Of a DNA stretch of 64,000 bases, positions 18,200-27,226 are shown one piece after another. This DNA is from Sphingobium psychrophilum. Its GTDB lineage: Bacteria; Pseudomonadota; Alphaproteobacteria; Sphingomonadales; Sphingomonadaceae. The translations under genes were made by a program, and so were the position numbers. Numbering within the stretch: position 1 is the stretch's first letter; each line of letters opens with the position of its first letter. The notes below the pieces were generated by a model. The model worked only from the letters and a program-made list of their open reading frames with translations. It was not told the DNA's origin and made no database searches. The stretch lies in the NCBI RefSeq assembly GCF_012927105.1, contig NZ_JABBFV010000004.1, positions 269,065-333,064 of the forward strand. The letters run 5' to 3'.

Positions 18200-19441
18200 A
18201 TGACCGCTTCCGCCCGCATACCCGCAATGGACGTGCTGCGCGGTTGCGCCGTGCTGGGCATAGTGTGGATGAACATCACTGCCTTCGCCCTGCCGCAAAA
18301 CGCCTATTTCAATCCGGCTGTCGCGGGACCGCCATCGGCCGCGGACATCGTCGCCTGGGCGATCAGCCTGATCTTCGTGGACGGCAAGATGCGCGGCCTG
18401 TTCGCCCTGCTGTTCGGCGCGTCCATGCTGCTGCTGATCGACCGGGAGGAGATGGCGGGGCGCGACGGTCGCCGGGCGCAGATGATCCGCTCCGGCTGGC
18501 TGTTCGTCCTGGGCTGCGCGCATTTCTTCCTGCTCTGGTGGGGCGACATTTTGCGGGTCTATGCGCTGGTCAGCCTGTTCGCTTTGTTGTTCGTGGGCCT
18601 GGAACCCTTCGCCCTCGTCAAGCGCGCCCTGCTCTTCTTCTTGCTCCAGTTCCTGCTGGTCGCCAGCTTCATCGCCAGCCTCTACGCCTGGCACCATGCC
18701 GCCGCGGCCTCCGACGCAGGCGCCACCCTGCGCGATGGCTATGCCGCCTTCATGACTGCCCTGGCCGATCCCGCCAGCCCCGGCACATTGGCGGAAATCG
18801 CCACCTATCGCGGCGGCTTCGTCACCATCCTCCAGCATAAACTGGCCGGTCTGCCGGGCGACTGGCTCTGGGGCTTCCTCTTCACCGCCTTCGAAACCAT
18901 GGGCTTCATGCTGCTGGGCATGGCGATGCTCAAAGGTGGCTTCCTCACCGGCCGCTGGGACGCGGCGCAATATCGCCAGACCGCGCGCCATTGTTTCATG
19001 ATCGGCCTGCCACCCATGGCCGCGATGGCGCTATGGGTGGCCTGGAGCGGCTTTGCGCCGCTGCCCGCCTATGGCGTCGCGCTCGCCTGGTCGCTCCCCT
19101 TCCGCATTCCGCTGACGGTCGGCTGGGCCGCGCTCATCCTGTGGCTGCTCGCCCGCCATCGCAGCCATTGGCTGGTCGACCGCCTGGCCGCCGCCGGGCG
19201 GCTGACGCTCAGCAACTATCTCGCCACCAGCCTTGTCATGACCGCGCTCTTCTACGGCTGGGGCCTTGGCCTCTTCGCGCAGGTTCCCCCGGCGGCGCTG
19301 CCACTGTTCGTGGTGGGCGGCTGGACGCTGATGCTCGCCTGGTCGAAACCCTATGCGGCGCGATTCGCCCTCGGCCCGGCCGAATGGCTGTGGCGCAGCC
19401 TGATCCGCGGCCAACCGCAAAAGATTCGCAAGAGCGACTAG
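18200..19441 (+). CDS. DUF418 family multi-pass membrane protein
   Basis: 413 residues with the DUF418 N-terminus ARIPAMDVLRGCAVLGIVWMN followed by about eight to ten membrane helices and the C-terminal signature region LSNYLATSLVMTALFYGWGL...GPAEWLWRSL. Members sit in the inner membrane and are thought to be acyltransferase-like or transport-related, but the function is not established. The start at 18200 places MDVLRG near residue 10 as in homologues. Divergent from the methyltransferase with 80 bases between starts. Confidence 0.88.
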   Translation: MTASARIPAMDVLRGCAVLGIVWMNITAFALPQNAYFNPAVAGPPSAADIVAWAISLIFVDGKMRGLFALLFGASMLLLIDREEMAGRDGRRAQMIRSGWLFVLGCAHFFLLWWGDILRVYALVSLFALLFVGLEPFALVKRALLFFLLQFLLVASFIASLYAWHHAAAASDAGATLRDGYAAFMTALADPASPGTLAEIATYRGGFVTILQHKLAGLPGDWLWGFLFTAFETMGFMLLGMAMLKGGFLTGRWDAAQYRQTARHCFMIGLPPMAAMALWVAWSGFAPLPAYGVALAWSLPFRIPLTVGWAALILWLLARHRSHWLVDRLAAAGRLTLSNYLATSLVMTALFYGWGLGLFAQVPPAALPLFVVGGWTLMLAWSKPYAARFALGPAEWLWRSLIRGQPQKIRKSD

Positions 19442-19447
19442 ATTACT

Positions 19448-19466
19448 ATTGCGACCCATTATCAGA
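19448..19466. promoter_or_regulatory. Possible Fur-type operator upstream of bfd
   Basis: ATTGCGACCCATTATCAGA has a good right half (ATTATCA) and a weak left half of a Fur box. It lies about 37 bases before the bfd start, and bfd-bfr is an iron-storage pair, so iron control is plausible. The match is partial. Confidence 0.3.
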
Positions 19467-19502
19467 CACGCTATCTCTGTTTCCAACAGGAGAGTGTCTT
19501 CG

Positions 19503-19673
19503 ATGGTCGTCTGCGTGTGTAATGCGATTCGTGAAAAGGACTTGCGGGAAGCCGCGCGCAACGGGGCGGACACGCCTTGCAGCGCCTATGCCCAATATGG
19601 CCGCCGCCCCAAATGCGGCCAGTGCGTCTCCTTCGCCCGCACCATCATCGCCGCGGAACGCGCCTCGGCCTGA
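19503..19673 (+). CDS. bfd: Bacterioferritin-associated ferredoxin
   Basis: A 56-residue [2Fe-2S] protein that reduces iron stored in bacterioferritin so it can be released. The four cluster ligands are Cys4 and Cys6 (VCVCN) and Cys38 and Cys41 (KCGQC), the standard Bfd spacing; Cys26 is extra. The start at 19503 follows AGGAG and puts CVC at residues 4-6. bfr follows on the same strand 148 bases later. Confidence 0.93.
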   Translation: MVVCVCNAIREKDLREAARNGADTPCSAYAQYGRRPKCGQCVSFARTIIAAERASA

Positions 19674-19821
19674 CAGGATTGCGAATCAGCCGCAACCGGC
19701 AGTCGCGATCTCCACGCAATAGCGCGGCGAAAAACCCCTGATTTCCAAGGGTTTTGCACTTAACAGCGCGTCTCCGAAACGATATACGATCCGGCGTCCC
19801 CCATTGCCGGAGTAAAGCGCC

Positions 19822-20301
19822 ATGAAAGGCGATCTGAAAGTCATCGAATATCTGAACGAGGTGCTCAAGAATGAGCTGACCGCGATCAACCAATATTTCC
19901 TCCACTATCGCGTGCTCAAGCATTGGGGCATCGAGAAGCTGGCCAAATTCGAATATGAAGAATCCATCGATGAGATGAAGCATGCGGACAAGGTGGCGGA
20001 ACGCATCCTCTTCCTCGACGGCCTGCCCAATTTCCAGCTGCTTGGTCGCCTGAAGATCGGCGAAACGGTCGAGGAAATCCTCAAGGCCGATCTCGAACTG
20101 GAATATGAGGCGCTGCCCGTCCTGCGCGAAGCGATCGCCTATTGCGAATCGATCAAGGATTTCGTCAGCCGCGACCTCTTCCAATATATCCTCGAAAGCG
20201 AAGAAGAGCATGTCGACACGCTGGAAACCCAGTTCGAAATGATCGAACGCATGGGCATCCAGAATTATGTCCAGCTACAGAGCAAGGCGAAAGAGGACTG
20301 A
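19822..20301 (+). CDS. bfr: Bacterioferritin
   Basis: Ferritin-like 24-mer subunit that oxidises and stores iron. 159 residues. The ferroxidase ligands Glu18 (LKNELT) and Glu51/His54 (DEMKHAD) are in place, with the C-terminal ligand pair in [11 protein letters not shown]. The haem-binding Met52 is conserved, so haem is probably bound between subunits. It follows bfd and converges on mutT across a hairpin repeat and a terminator. Confidence 0.97.
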   Translation: MKGDLKVIEYLNEVLKNELTAINQYFLHYRVLKHWGIEKLAKFEYEESIDEMKHADKVAERILFLDGLPNFQLLGRLKIGETVEEILKADLELEYEALPVLREAIAYCESIKDFVSRDLFQYILESEEEHVDTLETQFEMIERMGIQNYVQLQSKAKED

Positions 20302-20313
20302 TTCCTGACTGTT

Positions 20314-20385
20314 CCCCGGCGCAGGCCGGGGTCCAGGGTTTTCTGGCGCAGCGCGTGACGCCCTGGACCCCGGCCTGCGCCGGGG
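20314..20385. repeat. Perfect hairpin repeat after bfr
   Basis: Two perfectly complementary 25-base arms (20314-20338 and 20361-20385), starting CCCCGGCGCAGGCCGGGG, around a 22-base loop. It belongs to the same GC-rich family as 47338-47402. Non-coding. Confidence 0.88.
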
Positions 20386-20414
20386 CACTTATAAAGCCAA
20401 CTCGATCCAGTTGA

Positions 20415-20445
20415 AAAAGGGGCGTCCTGCATGGGCGCCCCTTTT
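20415..20445. terminator. Bidirectional terminator between bfr and mutT
   Basis: AAAAGGGGCG and CGCCCCTTTT form a 10-base stem with A/T runs on both sides, between the two convergent genes. Confidence 0.85.
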
Positions 20446-20448
20446 GCG

Positions 20449-20856
20449 TTACAGCAGCGCTTCGAGCAACCCGATTAGCGGCAGGTCCGCCGGCGGCATA
20501 TCCAGCGCGTACATCTGCGCCGGCTTCAGCCATTTGAGCGCGGTCGCATGGCGCGCCTCCGGCACGCCCTTCCACTTGCGGCAGACATAGAGCAGCAGCA
20601 GCAGATGCTTCTCGCCCATGGCCTCGCTGGCGAAGGTCGCGGGGGCCAGACAACTACTATGCGTCTCGATCCCCAATTCCTCTTCCAGTTCGCGCACCAG
20701 CGCCGCTTCGGGCGTTTCGCCCGGCTCCACCTTGCCGCCGGGAAACTCCCACAGGTCCGCCATCGCCTTGCCGGGCGGGCGCTGCTGCAACAACACGCGG
20801 CCATCGGCATCGATCAACGCTACGGCAACGACCAGCAGGGGAGGAAAAGCGGGCAT
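20449..20856 (-). CDS. mutT: 8-oxo-dGTP diphosphatase MutT
   Basis: Hydrolyses oxidised guanine nucleotides to prevent mutation. 135 residues with a complete Nudix box, GGKVEPGETPEAALVRELEE then ELG, and the MutT-type N-terminus VVAVALIDADGRVLLQQRPPGK followed by MADLWEFPGG. The C-terminal ATALKWLKPAQMYALDMPPAD is also typical. It converges on bfr. Confidence 0.93.
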   Translation of the reverse strand: MPAFPPLLVVAVALIDADGRVLLQQRPPGKAMADLWEFPGGKVEPGETPEAALVRELEEELGIETHSSCLAPATFASEAMGEKHLLLLLYVCRKWKGVPEARHATALKWLKPAQMYALDMPPADLPLIGLLEALL

Positions 20857-20938
20857 ATCGGTCCAGTCGGGAGGGGTTTGTTAACCGTGGCTGCTTTACA
20901 GGTTCATCGGGGACTGTCTGTAGCGAAACGGGGATTTT

Positions 20939-21124
20939 ATGCGCGCGCTTGTCGAAATCCTGGCCCGATTGAGGCTGATCCGGTGCGAGCGCGGCGCTAC
21001 GGCCGTCGAATATGGGCTGATCATCGCGATGATCGTAATCGCCATGATCGCTGCACTCAATAACGTCGCAAACAAGACGACCGGCATGTGGAATAACGTC
21101 GCGACGGAAGTAACCAAGCATTAA
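20939..21124 (+). CDS. Flp/Fap family type IVb pilin (first)
   Basis: 61-residue prepilin. After a basic leader, the processing site and hydrophobic helix read CERGATAVEYGLIIAMIVIA; cleavage by the TadV-type prepilin peptidase would follow the Gly before ATAVEYGL. Mature Flp pilins build Tad pili for surface attachment. A second Flp gene follows 140 bases downstream. No tad assembly genes are in the window. Confidence 0.9.
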   Translation: MRALVEILARLRLIRCERGATAVEYGLIIAMIVIAMIAALNNVANKTTGMWNNVATEVTKH

Positions 21125-21264
21125 CCATCAATATTTGACAGCCGCTCGATCACATTAAGTCTTTCTCAACCGACCTGATCTAATCCGTTCCTTGCTGACC
21201 ACAAATAACCATGCGGGGCGGCCGGGTAGTTAAACGCTGAAATCCATTTCTAGGGAGACGTCAC

Positions 21265-21426
21265 ATGCAGTTCATCCGTAAGATGCTGAAGAATGAAAAG
21301 GGTGCCACCGCGATCGAATACGGCCTGATCGCCGCTCTGATCGCCGTCGCCGCCATCGGCGCGATGACCAGCCTGGGCACCAAGCTGGGTTCGACCTTCA
21401 ACAACGTCTCGGGCAACCTGAAGTAA
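21265..21426 (+). CDS. Flp/Fap family type IVb pilin (second)
   Basis: A 53-residue prepilin: MQFIRKMLKNEKGATAIEYG, then a hydrophobic helix rich in Leu/Ile/Ala and the tail FNNVSGNLK. The cleavage site Gly|ATAIEYGL and the helix are canonical, and this copy is closer to the usual Flp consensus than the first. A TAGGGAGA ribosome binding site precedes the ATG. A very strong terminator follows 20 bases after the stop, so this gene can be highly transcribed on its own. Confidence 0.93.
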   Translation: MQFIRKMLKNEKGATAIEYGLIAALIAVAAIGAMTSLGTKLGSTFNNVSGNLK

Positions 21427-21446
21427 GCCCAGACGCTTGTCGAATT

Positions 21447-21480
21447 AAGGGGCGGCGGAAGCAATTCCGCCGCCCCTTTT
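21447..21480 (+). terminator. Intrinsic terminator of the second flp gene
   Basis: AAGGGGCGGCGGAA and TTCCGCCGCCCCTT form a perfect 14-base stem with a GCAA tetraloop, followed by TT. Confidence 0.93.
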
Positions 21481-21514
21481 CGTTTGCGCGTAAGAATGCG
21501 CTTTTGGCGCGTCC

Positions 21515-21623
21515 GCACCAGCCCTCACCCCCACCCGACCTTCCATTCAGGATACGCTCTGTGGGAGGTCGGGTGGGGGTGAGGGCTGGTGCGGCAACCG
21601 AAATGCGCTCTTTCGCGCATTTC
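21515..21623 (-). repeat. Composite hairpin repeat, copy B (inverted relative to copy A)
   Basis: The large palindrome has 31-base arms (21515-21545 and 21562-21592) with one mismatch. The small palindrome GAAATGCGC, loop TCTTTC, GCGCATTTC lies at 21600-21623, now on the right, so the unit is inverted with respect to 11332-11436. At two stem positions both partners differ from copy A, keeping the pairs intact. Confidence 0.85.
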
Positions 21624-21634
21624 GAGACAAACTC

Positions 21635-23116
21635 TTACCAAGTCACGATCTTGACCCGCTGCCCCGGTCGCAGCGCCGCATTAGCGCTCAGCGCGTTCAT
21701 GGTCAGGAACCGGTCGAGCTGATAATCCGAATAGGCCATGCGTTTGGCCATGGATTGCACGGTGTCGCCTGCCTTGACGGTGACGACGTCGACACGGCGC
21801 GGCTTGATCGCCGCCGCTTCCTGCGCGCTCAGCCGCTGCACCGACTGCACCATCGCGGTAAAAGGCCCAAGCCCCTGCCCAGCCGGCGTCAGCAGCAGGA
21901 AATGATAGGCTTTCCCGCCGCCGAAATCATAAGCGAAGACGGTCGCATCGACCTCGCTCGACTGGCTCGTCGCCCGGACGGTGCGATAAGCGGCCGGCAA
22001 TCCATTGATCGTCGTCCGGCGAACCTCGCCTGCGGGCACGCCGCCGTCATTCCCGCCCAGTTTGGCGAACACGCTGTCGATATAAGCGGCCAGATTGCCG
22101 GAATAGGGTGCCGCGCCGAACTGCGCCTGCCCCCCCGATCCGGTAATCGACACCGCGTCCGCGCCATTTTCCATGCCAAAGCCGCTGGGCGCGGCAAAGC
22201 TCAGCCGCAGGTCGGGATGGCGAAAGCGATTGCCGTCGATCACCCCCTGTTTGGGATCGTCGCCATAGAGCACGCCGTCCACCGCATTGAGGAAGGCGTC
22301 GCGGTTGCGCACCTTGCTGGTCGCGCGAGTCGCGGCGGCGGCATTGGCAGCGCGCTGAACGCGGGCACCGGGATCGGGGTGGGTGCTCGCCCATTCCGGC
22401 ATCGACCGCGCGCTGCCCGCCACCCGCGCGTCCAGGCTGCTCTGCGCCGCCAGCGACGCAAGCATCCCCGACAGCGCACGCGGGTCATAACCGCCCGTCG
22501 CCAGGTAACGGATGCCCAGATCGTCGGCCTCATATTCCTGGCTGCGTGAAAATTTCAGCGTCAGCAGCTGGCTGCCCGTGCCAATCCCCTTCTGGATCAG
22601 CCCCGCAAAGCCCGAATCGCCCAGGAACGCCCCTGCCAGCGCGCCCAGCAGCGCCCCGCCAATCGCGTTGCGCGTCGCCGCCTTCTGTCGCCGCTGGCCA
22701 TGCTGGGCCGCGACATGGCCGACCTCATGACCCAGCACGCCGGCCAGTTCGGCCTCGTCGTTCATCAGCGCCATTAGCTGCCGGGTCACATAGACATAGC
22801 CGCCGGGGATCGCGAAAGCGTTGTTCACCGGCGAATTGAGCAAGGTGACGGTGAAGTCGCCCTGTGCGTTGGACAGGCCGGATTGCACCGCGATGCGACG
22901 CCCGACGCCCTCCACATATTTGGCCTGTGGCCCCACATAGGGACCGCCAAATTCCTTGAGCAATTCAGGATGCTGCTTGGCCCCGCTCGCTTTGTCCTGC
23001 GGACTAATCGACGAAACGGTGCGAATCGCCCGTTGCTGGCCGATCACGGCCGGGGCGCTGATCGCCGCGATCACCAGCACGCCGCTGGCGCAGCCCAGCT
23101 TCATCTTCCAGTTCAT
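21635..23116 (-). CDS. M48 family metalloprotease with C-terminal LysM-like domain
   Basis: 493 residues. A signal peptide or anchor (about 1-27) precedes a zinc protease domain with HEVGH at residues 130-134 and the third ligand in SRSQEYEADDLGIRY, the BepA/LoiP type involved in periplasmic and outer-membrane quality control. A middle domain of unknown role (about 290-435) follows, and the last 50 residues (VVTVKAGDTVQSMAKRMAYS ... LRPGQRVKIV) look like a LysM peptidoglycan-binding module. It lies 106 bases after accA on the same strand. Confidence 0.9.
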   Translation of the reverse strand: MNWKMKLGCASGVLVIAAISAPAVIGQQRAIRTVSSISPQDKASGAKQHPELLKEFGGPYVGPQAKYVEGVGRRIAVQSGLSNAQGDFTVTLLNSPVNNAFAIPGGYVYVTRQLMALMNDEAELAGVLGHEVGHVAAQHGQRRQKAATRNAIGGALLGALAGAFLGDSGFAGLIQKGIGTGSQLLTLKFSRSQEYEADDLGIRYLATGGYDPRALSGMLASLAAQSSLDARVAGSARSMPEWASTHPDPGARVQRAANAAAATRATSKVRNRDAFLNAVDGVLYGDDPKQGVIDGNRFRHPDLRLSFAAPSGFGMENGADAVSITGSGGQAQFGAAPYSGNLAAYIDSVFAKLGGNDGGVPAGEVRRTTINGLPAAYRTVRATSQSSEVDATVFAYDFGGGKAYHFLLLTPAGQGLGPFTAMVQSVQRLSAQEAAAIKPRRVDVVTVKAGDTVQSMAKRMAYSDYQLDRFLTMNALSANAALRPGQRVKIVTW

Positions 23117-23222
23117 ATACCCTCACCCATTGCCGTTACCCCCACGTAACGAACAATCATGACGGGGCGTTCCCGTAAAAGCGAGCGACTAAGCGCGCCA
23201 TCACCCCATCAGCGACGCCGTA

Positions 23223-24167
23223 TCAGGCCCCGATGGCCAGGAATTTGTCGGCGCGATCGGTGCGCAGCGCGTCCGCGCCCAGCCCGTCGAGCGACGCCAG
23301 TTCCGCCTCGATCGCCGCGGCCAGATTGGCGATCGCCGCCACCGGATCGCGATGCGCGCCGCCCACCGGCTCCGGCACGATTCCATCGATCACGCCCAGC
23401 CCTTTCAGATGCTGCGCCGTCACCTGCATCGCCGTCGCCGCGTCGCTCGCCTTGTCGGCGGTGCGCCACAGGATCGATGCGCAGCCTTCGGGCGAGATCA
23501 CCGAATAGATCGCATGTTCGAACATCAGCACGCGGTTGGCCGCCGCCAGCGCGATCGCGCCGCCGGAGCCACCCTCGCCCACCACTACCGCGACCATGGG
23601 CACGCCCAGCTTCAGGCAGGCTTCGGTCGACCGGGCGATGGCCTCGGCCTGGCCGCGTTCTTCCGCTTGCACGCCAGGAAATGCCCCCGACGTGTCGACC
23701 AAACTCACGACCGGCAGGCCGAACCGGTCGGCCAGTTCCATCAGGCGGATCGCCTTGCGGTATCCCTCCGGCTTGGCCATGCCGAAATTGTGGCGCACGC
23801 GGCTGGCGGTATCATCGCCCTTTTCATGGCCGATCACCATCAGCTTGCGCTCGCCCAGCGTCGCGAAACCACCAATGATCGCCTGATCGTCGGCAAAGGC
23901 GCGGTCGCCCGCCAGCGGCATGAAATTGTCGAACATGCCCGCGACATAGTCCTTGAAGTGCGGGCGTTCGGCGTGCCGCGCCACCTGCGTCTTCTGCCAC
24001 GGCGTCAACCTGGCATAAGTGTCCGACAACAGCTTGCCCGCGCGGCTTTCCAGCGTCGCGATCTCGCCGTCGATATTGATGTCGCCCACGCTGGCGGTGG
24101 CGCGCAGCTCGACAATGCGCGCTTCCAGCTCCGCGATCGGCTTTTCGAATTCCAGAAAACTTACCAT
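23223..24167 (-). CDS. accA: Acetyl-CoA carboxylase carboxyltransferase subunit alpha
   Basis: With AccD, transfers the carboxyl group from biotin to acetyl-CoA, the first step of fatty acid synthesis. The 314 residues start [18 protein letters not shown] and carry [55 protein letters not shown] and [17 protein letters not shown]. The start at 24167 matches the family; a longer reading adds 12 residues. It follows xerD by ten bases, so they are in one operon. Confidence 0.97.
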   Translation of the reverse strand: MVSFLEFEKPIAELEARIVELRATASVGDINIDGEIATLESRAGKLLSDTYARLTPWQKTQVARHAERPHFKDYVAGMFDNFMPLAGDRAFADDQAIIGGFATLGERKLMVIGHEKGDDTASRVRHNFGMAKPEGYRKAIRLMELADRFGLPVVSLVDTSGAFPGVQAEERGQAEAIARSTEACLKLGVPMVAVVVGEGGSGGAIALAAANRVLMFEHAIYSVISPEGCASILWRTADKASDAATAMQVTAQHLKGLGVIDGIVPEPVGGAHRDPVAAIANLAAAIEAELASLDGLGADALRTDRADKFLAIGA

Positions 24168-24177
24168 GGCCGGAGCG

Positions 24178-25110
24178 TTAAGGCGCTGGCGCGTCGCCGT
24201 CAACGCGGGGATGCGCGATCTTGGGGCTCATCCCCGCGAGCGGATGGCGGCTGTTGACCAGTTCGACCAGCCGCCGGCTGTCGACATGGGTATAGATTTG
24301 CGTGGTGCCGATATCGGCATGGCCCAGCATCATCTGCAACGCGCGCAAATCCGCCCCGCCCTCCAGCAAATGCGTGGCGAAGGCATGGCGCAGCACATGG
24401 GGGCTGACCCGCTGCGGCGCGATTCCCACTGCGCCTGCCAGCGCCTTGACCAGTTGATACAGGCGGATGCGGCTCAAATGGCTCTTGCCCGACGGAAACA
24501 ACCACGCGCTGTCCGCCGGCACATGCGGCAGCCAGGCGGAAACGGCCGCCCGCGCCCGGTCGGAAATCGGCACCAGCCGCTCGCGCGCGCCCTTGCCCTT
24601 CAGGATCAGGAAGGGCCGGTCGGCCGCCAGCGCCCGGCGCGGCAACGACATGAGTTCCGTCGCGCGCAGCCCCGACCCATAGAGCAGTTCGATCAGCGCC
24701 GCGAGCCGCAGGTCCGCCGCCGCAGGATGCTCCGCATCCAGCCGCTCGGCGATATACGCGAAAAAACGATCGACCTCCGCCACCGACAGGATCTTTGGCA
24801 GCGACCGACGCGTCGTCGGCCGCGGCAGCGCGGCGGAGGGATTATCGGCACGCAGCCCTTCCTCCTCCAGAAAGGCGTAGAAAGCCCGCAGCGCCGACAC
24901 TTTGCGCGCCATGGACGACGCCGCCAGATCGGCCCAGGCCGCCGCCAGCGTGCCCAGCCCGTCCTTGTCCGCCCCGGCCAGTCCGCCCAGCAGATCGCCC
25001 GCTCCGCTCAAATCGGCGCGATAGGCGAGCAACGTGTTGCGCGACGCCCCCCGCTCCGCCGCCATCATCTCCAGAAAGCGGTCGACGAGGATGGCGTCAT
25101 CCTGTCCCAT
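24178..25110 (-). CDS. xerD: Site-specific tyrosine recombinase XerD
   Basis: Resolves chromosome dimers at dif with XerC. 310 residues: an N-terminal SAM-like core-binding domain and a C-terminal catalytic domain with Arg149 ([10 protein letters not shown]), Lys173 ([10 protein letters not shown]), His248-x2-Arg251 ([14 protein letters not shown]), His274 (LGHADIGTT) and the nucleophile Tyr283 (QIYTHV). Housekeeping context and the MSLPRRAL segment favour XerD over XerC. It sits between the secreted unknown protein (two-base gap) and accA. Confidence 0.9.
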   Translation of the reverse strand: MGQDDAILVDRFLEMMAAERGASRNTLLAYRADLSGAGDLLGGLAGADKDGLGTLAAAWADLAASSMARKVSALRAFYAFLEEEGLRADNPSAALPRPTTRRSLPKILSVAEVDRFFAYIAERLDAEHPAAADLRLAALIELLYGSGLRATELMSLPRRALAADRPFLILKGKGARERLVPISDRARAAVSAWLPHVPADSAWLFPSGKSHLSRIRLYQLVKALAGAVGIAPQRVSPHVLRHAFATHLLEGGADLRALQMMLGHADIGTTQIYTHVDSRRLVELVNSRHPLAGMSPKIAHPRVDGDAPAP

Positions 25111-25112
25111 AT

Positions 25113-26936
25113 TCAGGTGCGACTGATCGCCTCGGCCGCGATCATCCGCGCTTCAGGGTCCAGCCCCACGCGATGCAGCGCCGCCACGACATGATAGAGA
25201 TGGGCCGCCGGCAAGCGGCTCCAGTCATTCCCCTGCATGCCCACGGCGGCCAGCAGCGCCACGGTGCCCTTTTCCCCCCGCTGCGCCGCCGCGCCAATCG
25301 CGCGCGCCCAGCGGCTGTTCGCGTCCAGCGCAAAGCCGTTATCCTGCGCCAGCGCCGCGGCATCGTCCGCTGACAGACGCGACAGGCCGACCAGCGCCGC
25401 GATCAACATCCGGCCCTTCTCCGCCCCGGCGTCGCCGACATAGCTCGACACCCGGCTGCTATTGATATCCACCACCGGGCTTGGCGCGCCGACCGCCAGC
25501 AAGGCCCAGAATTGCGACGCGCCCGCGCCGTCCAGCTGGCCGATCGCCCGCGCCCAGCGCGCGGCATTGCGGTCGTATCCCGCCGCCAGCATCGCCGCGA
25601 CCAGATTGGCCGCATCCTGCGCATCGGCCTGCGCCACCGGCAACGCCGCGGCCGCCCGCGCCGTCGCGATCAGGCCCAGATAATCGGGCTTCGCGCCATC
25701 GCGCCACCATGTTCGCATCGCGCCGATCCGGTCGCCCACGGTCGATCCGGCATGGGCGGTGCGCAACGTCTCGATCCGGTCGGCGACATCGCCCGCCGCA
25801 TCGCCATCGGTGCCCATCTGGCCATAGAATCCGACCAGCGCCGCGCTGGACAGCACGCCCAACCGCGCGGCGATCTCCACGCCCGGCCGCCGCTTGACCG
25901 CGCTCAGCGCAGGCGCCCGCGCTTCCCACGCGCGGACATGCGATCCGACCGTGCCCCATAACGCATCGGGAATTTCGACGTTCAGCGCCGTCGCCAGCCC
26001 GAATCGCCACGCCGTCAGCCTATCGACGCCATCCCATTCGATCTTCACAGACCGGCGCGCATTGAACCCGGTGCCGACCACCTTTTCGGCCAGCCGATAA
26101 TCGATGCCGCGCACGACCCCGCGCCGCTGCGCCTGATTGAGCGCGCCGCTCGACGTGCCCTGATCGCCCGACAGCGCCGGGCAGATCGCCCGCGTCATGT
26201 CCCAGCCCGGTTCCTTGCTGAACCGCAGAGCCCCGGCAGACAGCGGGCACAGGCCCGCCGGATCGGCCGTCGCTAGATAGGTTTGCATCGCGATCGCATA
26301 GAGGCGCGGCGAATAACGGTCGGGATCGACGCTCTGCACCATCAGCCGGGCATTGTCCGCCTCGCCCATGCGCAGCAGCAGCCAGGCGCGCTCCGCCGCC
26401 CAATCCGCCCCGTCGATGTCGCGCGGCGTATCGACCGCGCTCAGCAATGTCCGGCGCAGCAGGATGGAGGCCCAGCGCGACACGATCGGCGCGTGCGTCT
26501 CCTTCATCAGCGCAGCCAGATATTTGCCCGATTCGCCCCCGAATGCGTCCGGCTCGAACCCGCGCGTCTGCGGCGTCAGCGGTCCGATGCGGTCCAGCGA
26601 CCGGCGCGCCGTGTCGGGCAGGTCATATTTCGCCTTCTGCGCCGCCAGTTCTTCGGGCGTCAGTTCGGCCTCGACCGCGTTCTGCGCCGCGTCCACCAGC
26701 GACAGGTCGGGCGGCGTGCCCGGATTGAGCGGCTGCACCATCGGCGCGGCGGGCGCGCCCGTCGTGCTGGGCGCACCGGGCGTCGGCCGCACCGGCGGCG
26801 GCGCGGGCGCTTCGGGCGTATCGCCGAAACCGGGCGGTAGCAGCGATTCGGGCGCCTGCTGCGCAACCACAGGCAGCGTCAGGGCCAGCGCAAAGCTGCC
26901 CAACGCCCATTTCGCATTACCGCGCGGCCAGCGCAT
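25113..26936 (-). CDS. Large secreted protein of unknown function, 607 aa
   Basis: Starts with a signal peptide (about 1-25, ending LPVVAQQ), then a long Pro/Ala/Thr-rich linker to about residue 75 and an alpha-helical body of about 530 residues rich in Ala, Leu and Arg, possibly helical repeats. No catalytic motif is evident. The gene is tightly packed between a 62-residue membrane protein (five-base gap) and xerD (two-base gap), so it is an established operon member, probably conserved in sphingomonads. I do not recognise the family. Confidence 0.85.
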   Translation of the reverse strand: MRWPRGNAKWALGSFALALTLPVVAQQAPESLLPPGFGDTPEAPAPPPVRPTPGAPSTTGAPAAPMVQPLNPGTPPDLSLVDAAQNAVEAELTPEELAAQKAKYDLPDTARRSLDRIGPLTPQTRGFEPDAFGGESGKYLAALMKETHAPIVSRWASILLRRTLLSAVDTPRDIDGADWAAERAWLLLRMGEADNARLMVQSVDPDRYSPRLYAIAMQTYLATADPAGLCPLSAGALRFSKEPGWDMTRAICPALSGDQGTSSGALNQAQRRGVVRGIDYRLAEKVVGTGFNARRSVKIEWDGVDRLTAWRFGLATALNVEIPDALWGTVGSHVRAWEARAPALSAVKRRPGVEIAARLGVLSSAALVGFYGQMGTDGDAAGDVADRIETLRTAHAGSTVGDRIGAMRTWWRDGAKPDYLGLIATARAAAALPVAQADAQDAANLVAAMLAAGYDRNAARWARAIGQLDGAGASQFWALLAVGAPSPVVDINSSRVSSYVGDAGAEKGRMLIAALVGLSRLSADDAAALAQDNGFALDANSRWARAIGAAAQRGEKGTVALLAAVGMQGNDWSRLPAAHLYHVVAALHRVGLDPEARMIAAEAISRT

Positions 26937-26941
26937 ACGCC

Positions 26942-27130
26942 TTACTGGCCCAGCTTCTCGGCGGGGATGACCTTCTCGACGCGCTGCTGCGGCTGTTCGC
27001 CCCCGCGCGACCAGAAAAAGGCCAACAGGCCGATGACCAGCAAGGCCAGGGCGATGGGGATGATCGGCAGGCTGGAGCCGCGGCGACGCGAACCGCCCTC
27101 AAAACTGCTGAAGTTGCGATTATTCTTCAT
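26942..27130 (-). CDS. Small single-pass membrane protein, 62 aa
   Basis: MKNNRNFSSFEGGSRRRG is followed by a hydrophobic helix (LPIIPIALALLVIGLLAFFW, residues 21-40) and a charged tail ending VEKVIPAEKLGQ. The basic residues before the helix suggest the N-terminus is cytosolic. It is the first gene of the group leading into the 607-residue secreted protein, xerD and accA, and is divergent from aroK. Function unknown; a membrane partner for the secreted protein is a guess from context. Confidence 0.8.
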   Translation of the reverse strand: MKNNRNFSSFEGGSRRRGSSLPIIPIALALLVIGLLAFFWSRGGEQPQQRVEKVIPAEKLGQ

Positions 27131-27226
27131 AAGTCCTTGGCTGTGGCTGGCCGGGCGTTGAAGGCCGGGCGACAAAGAAAGATGCGATTTGCCTCTGTGA
27201 CGGGTGGCTGTATAGCCCCGCAAGCC

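Noticed and set aside
24178..25110. xerD as an integrase marking a genomic island
   Set aside because: Its operon with accA and the catalytic pattern fit chromosomal XerD; there are no att repeats or island genes nearby.
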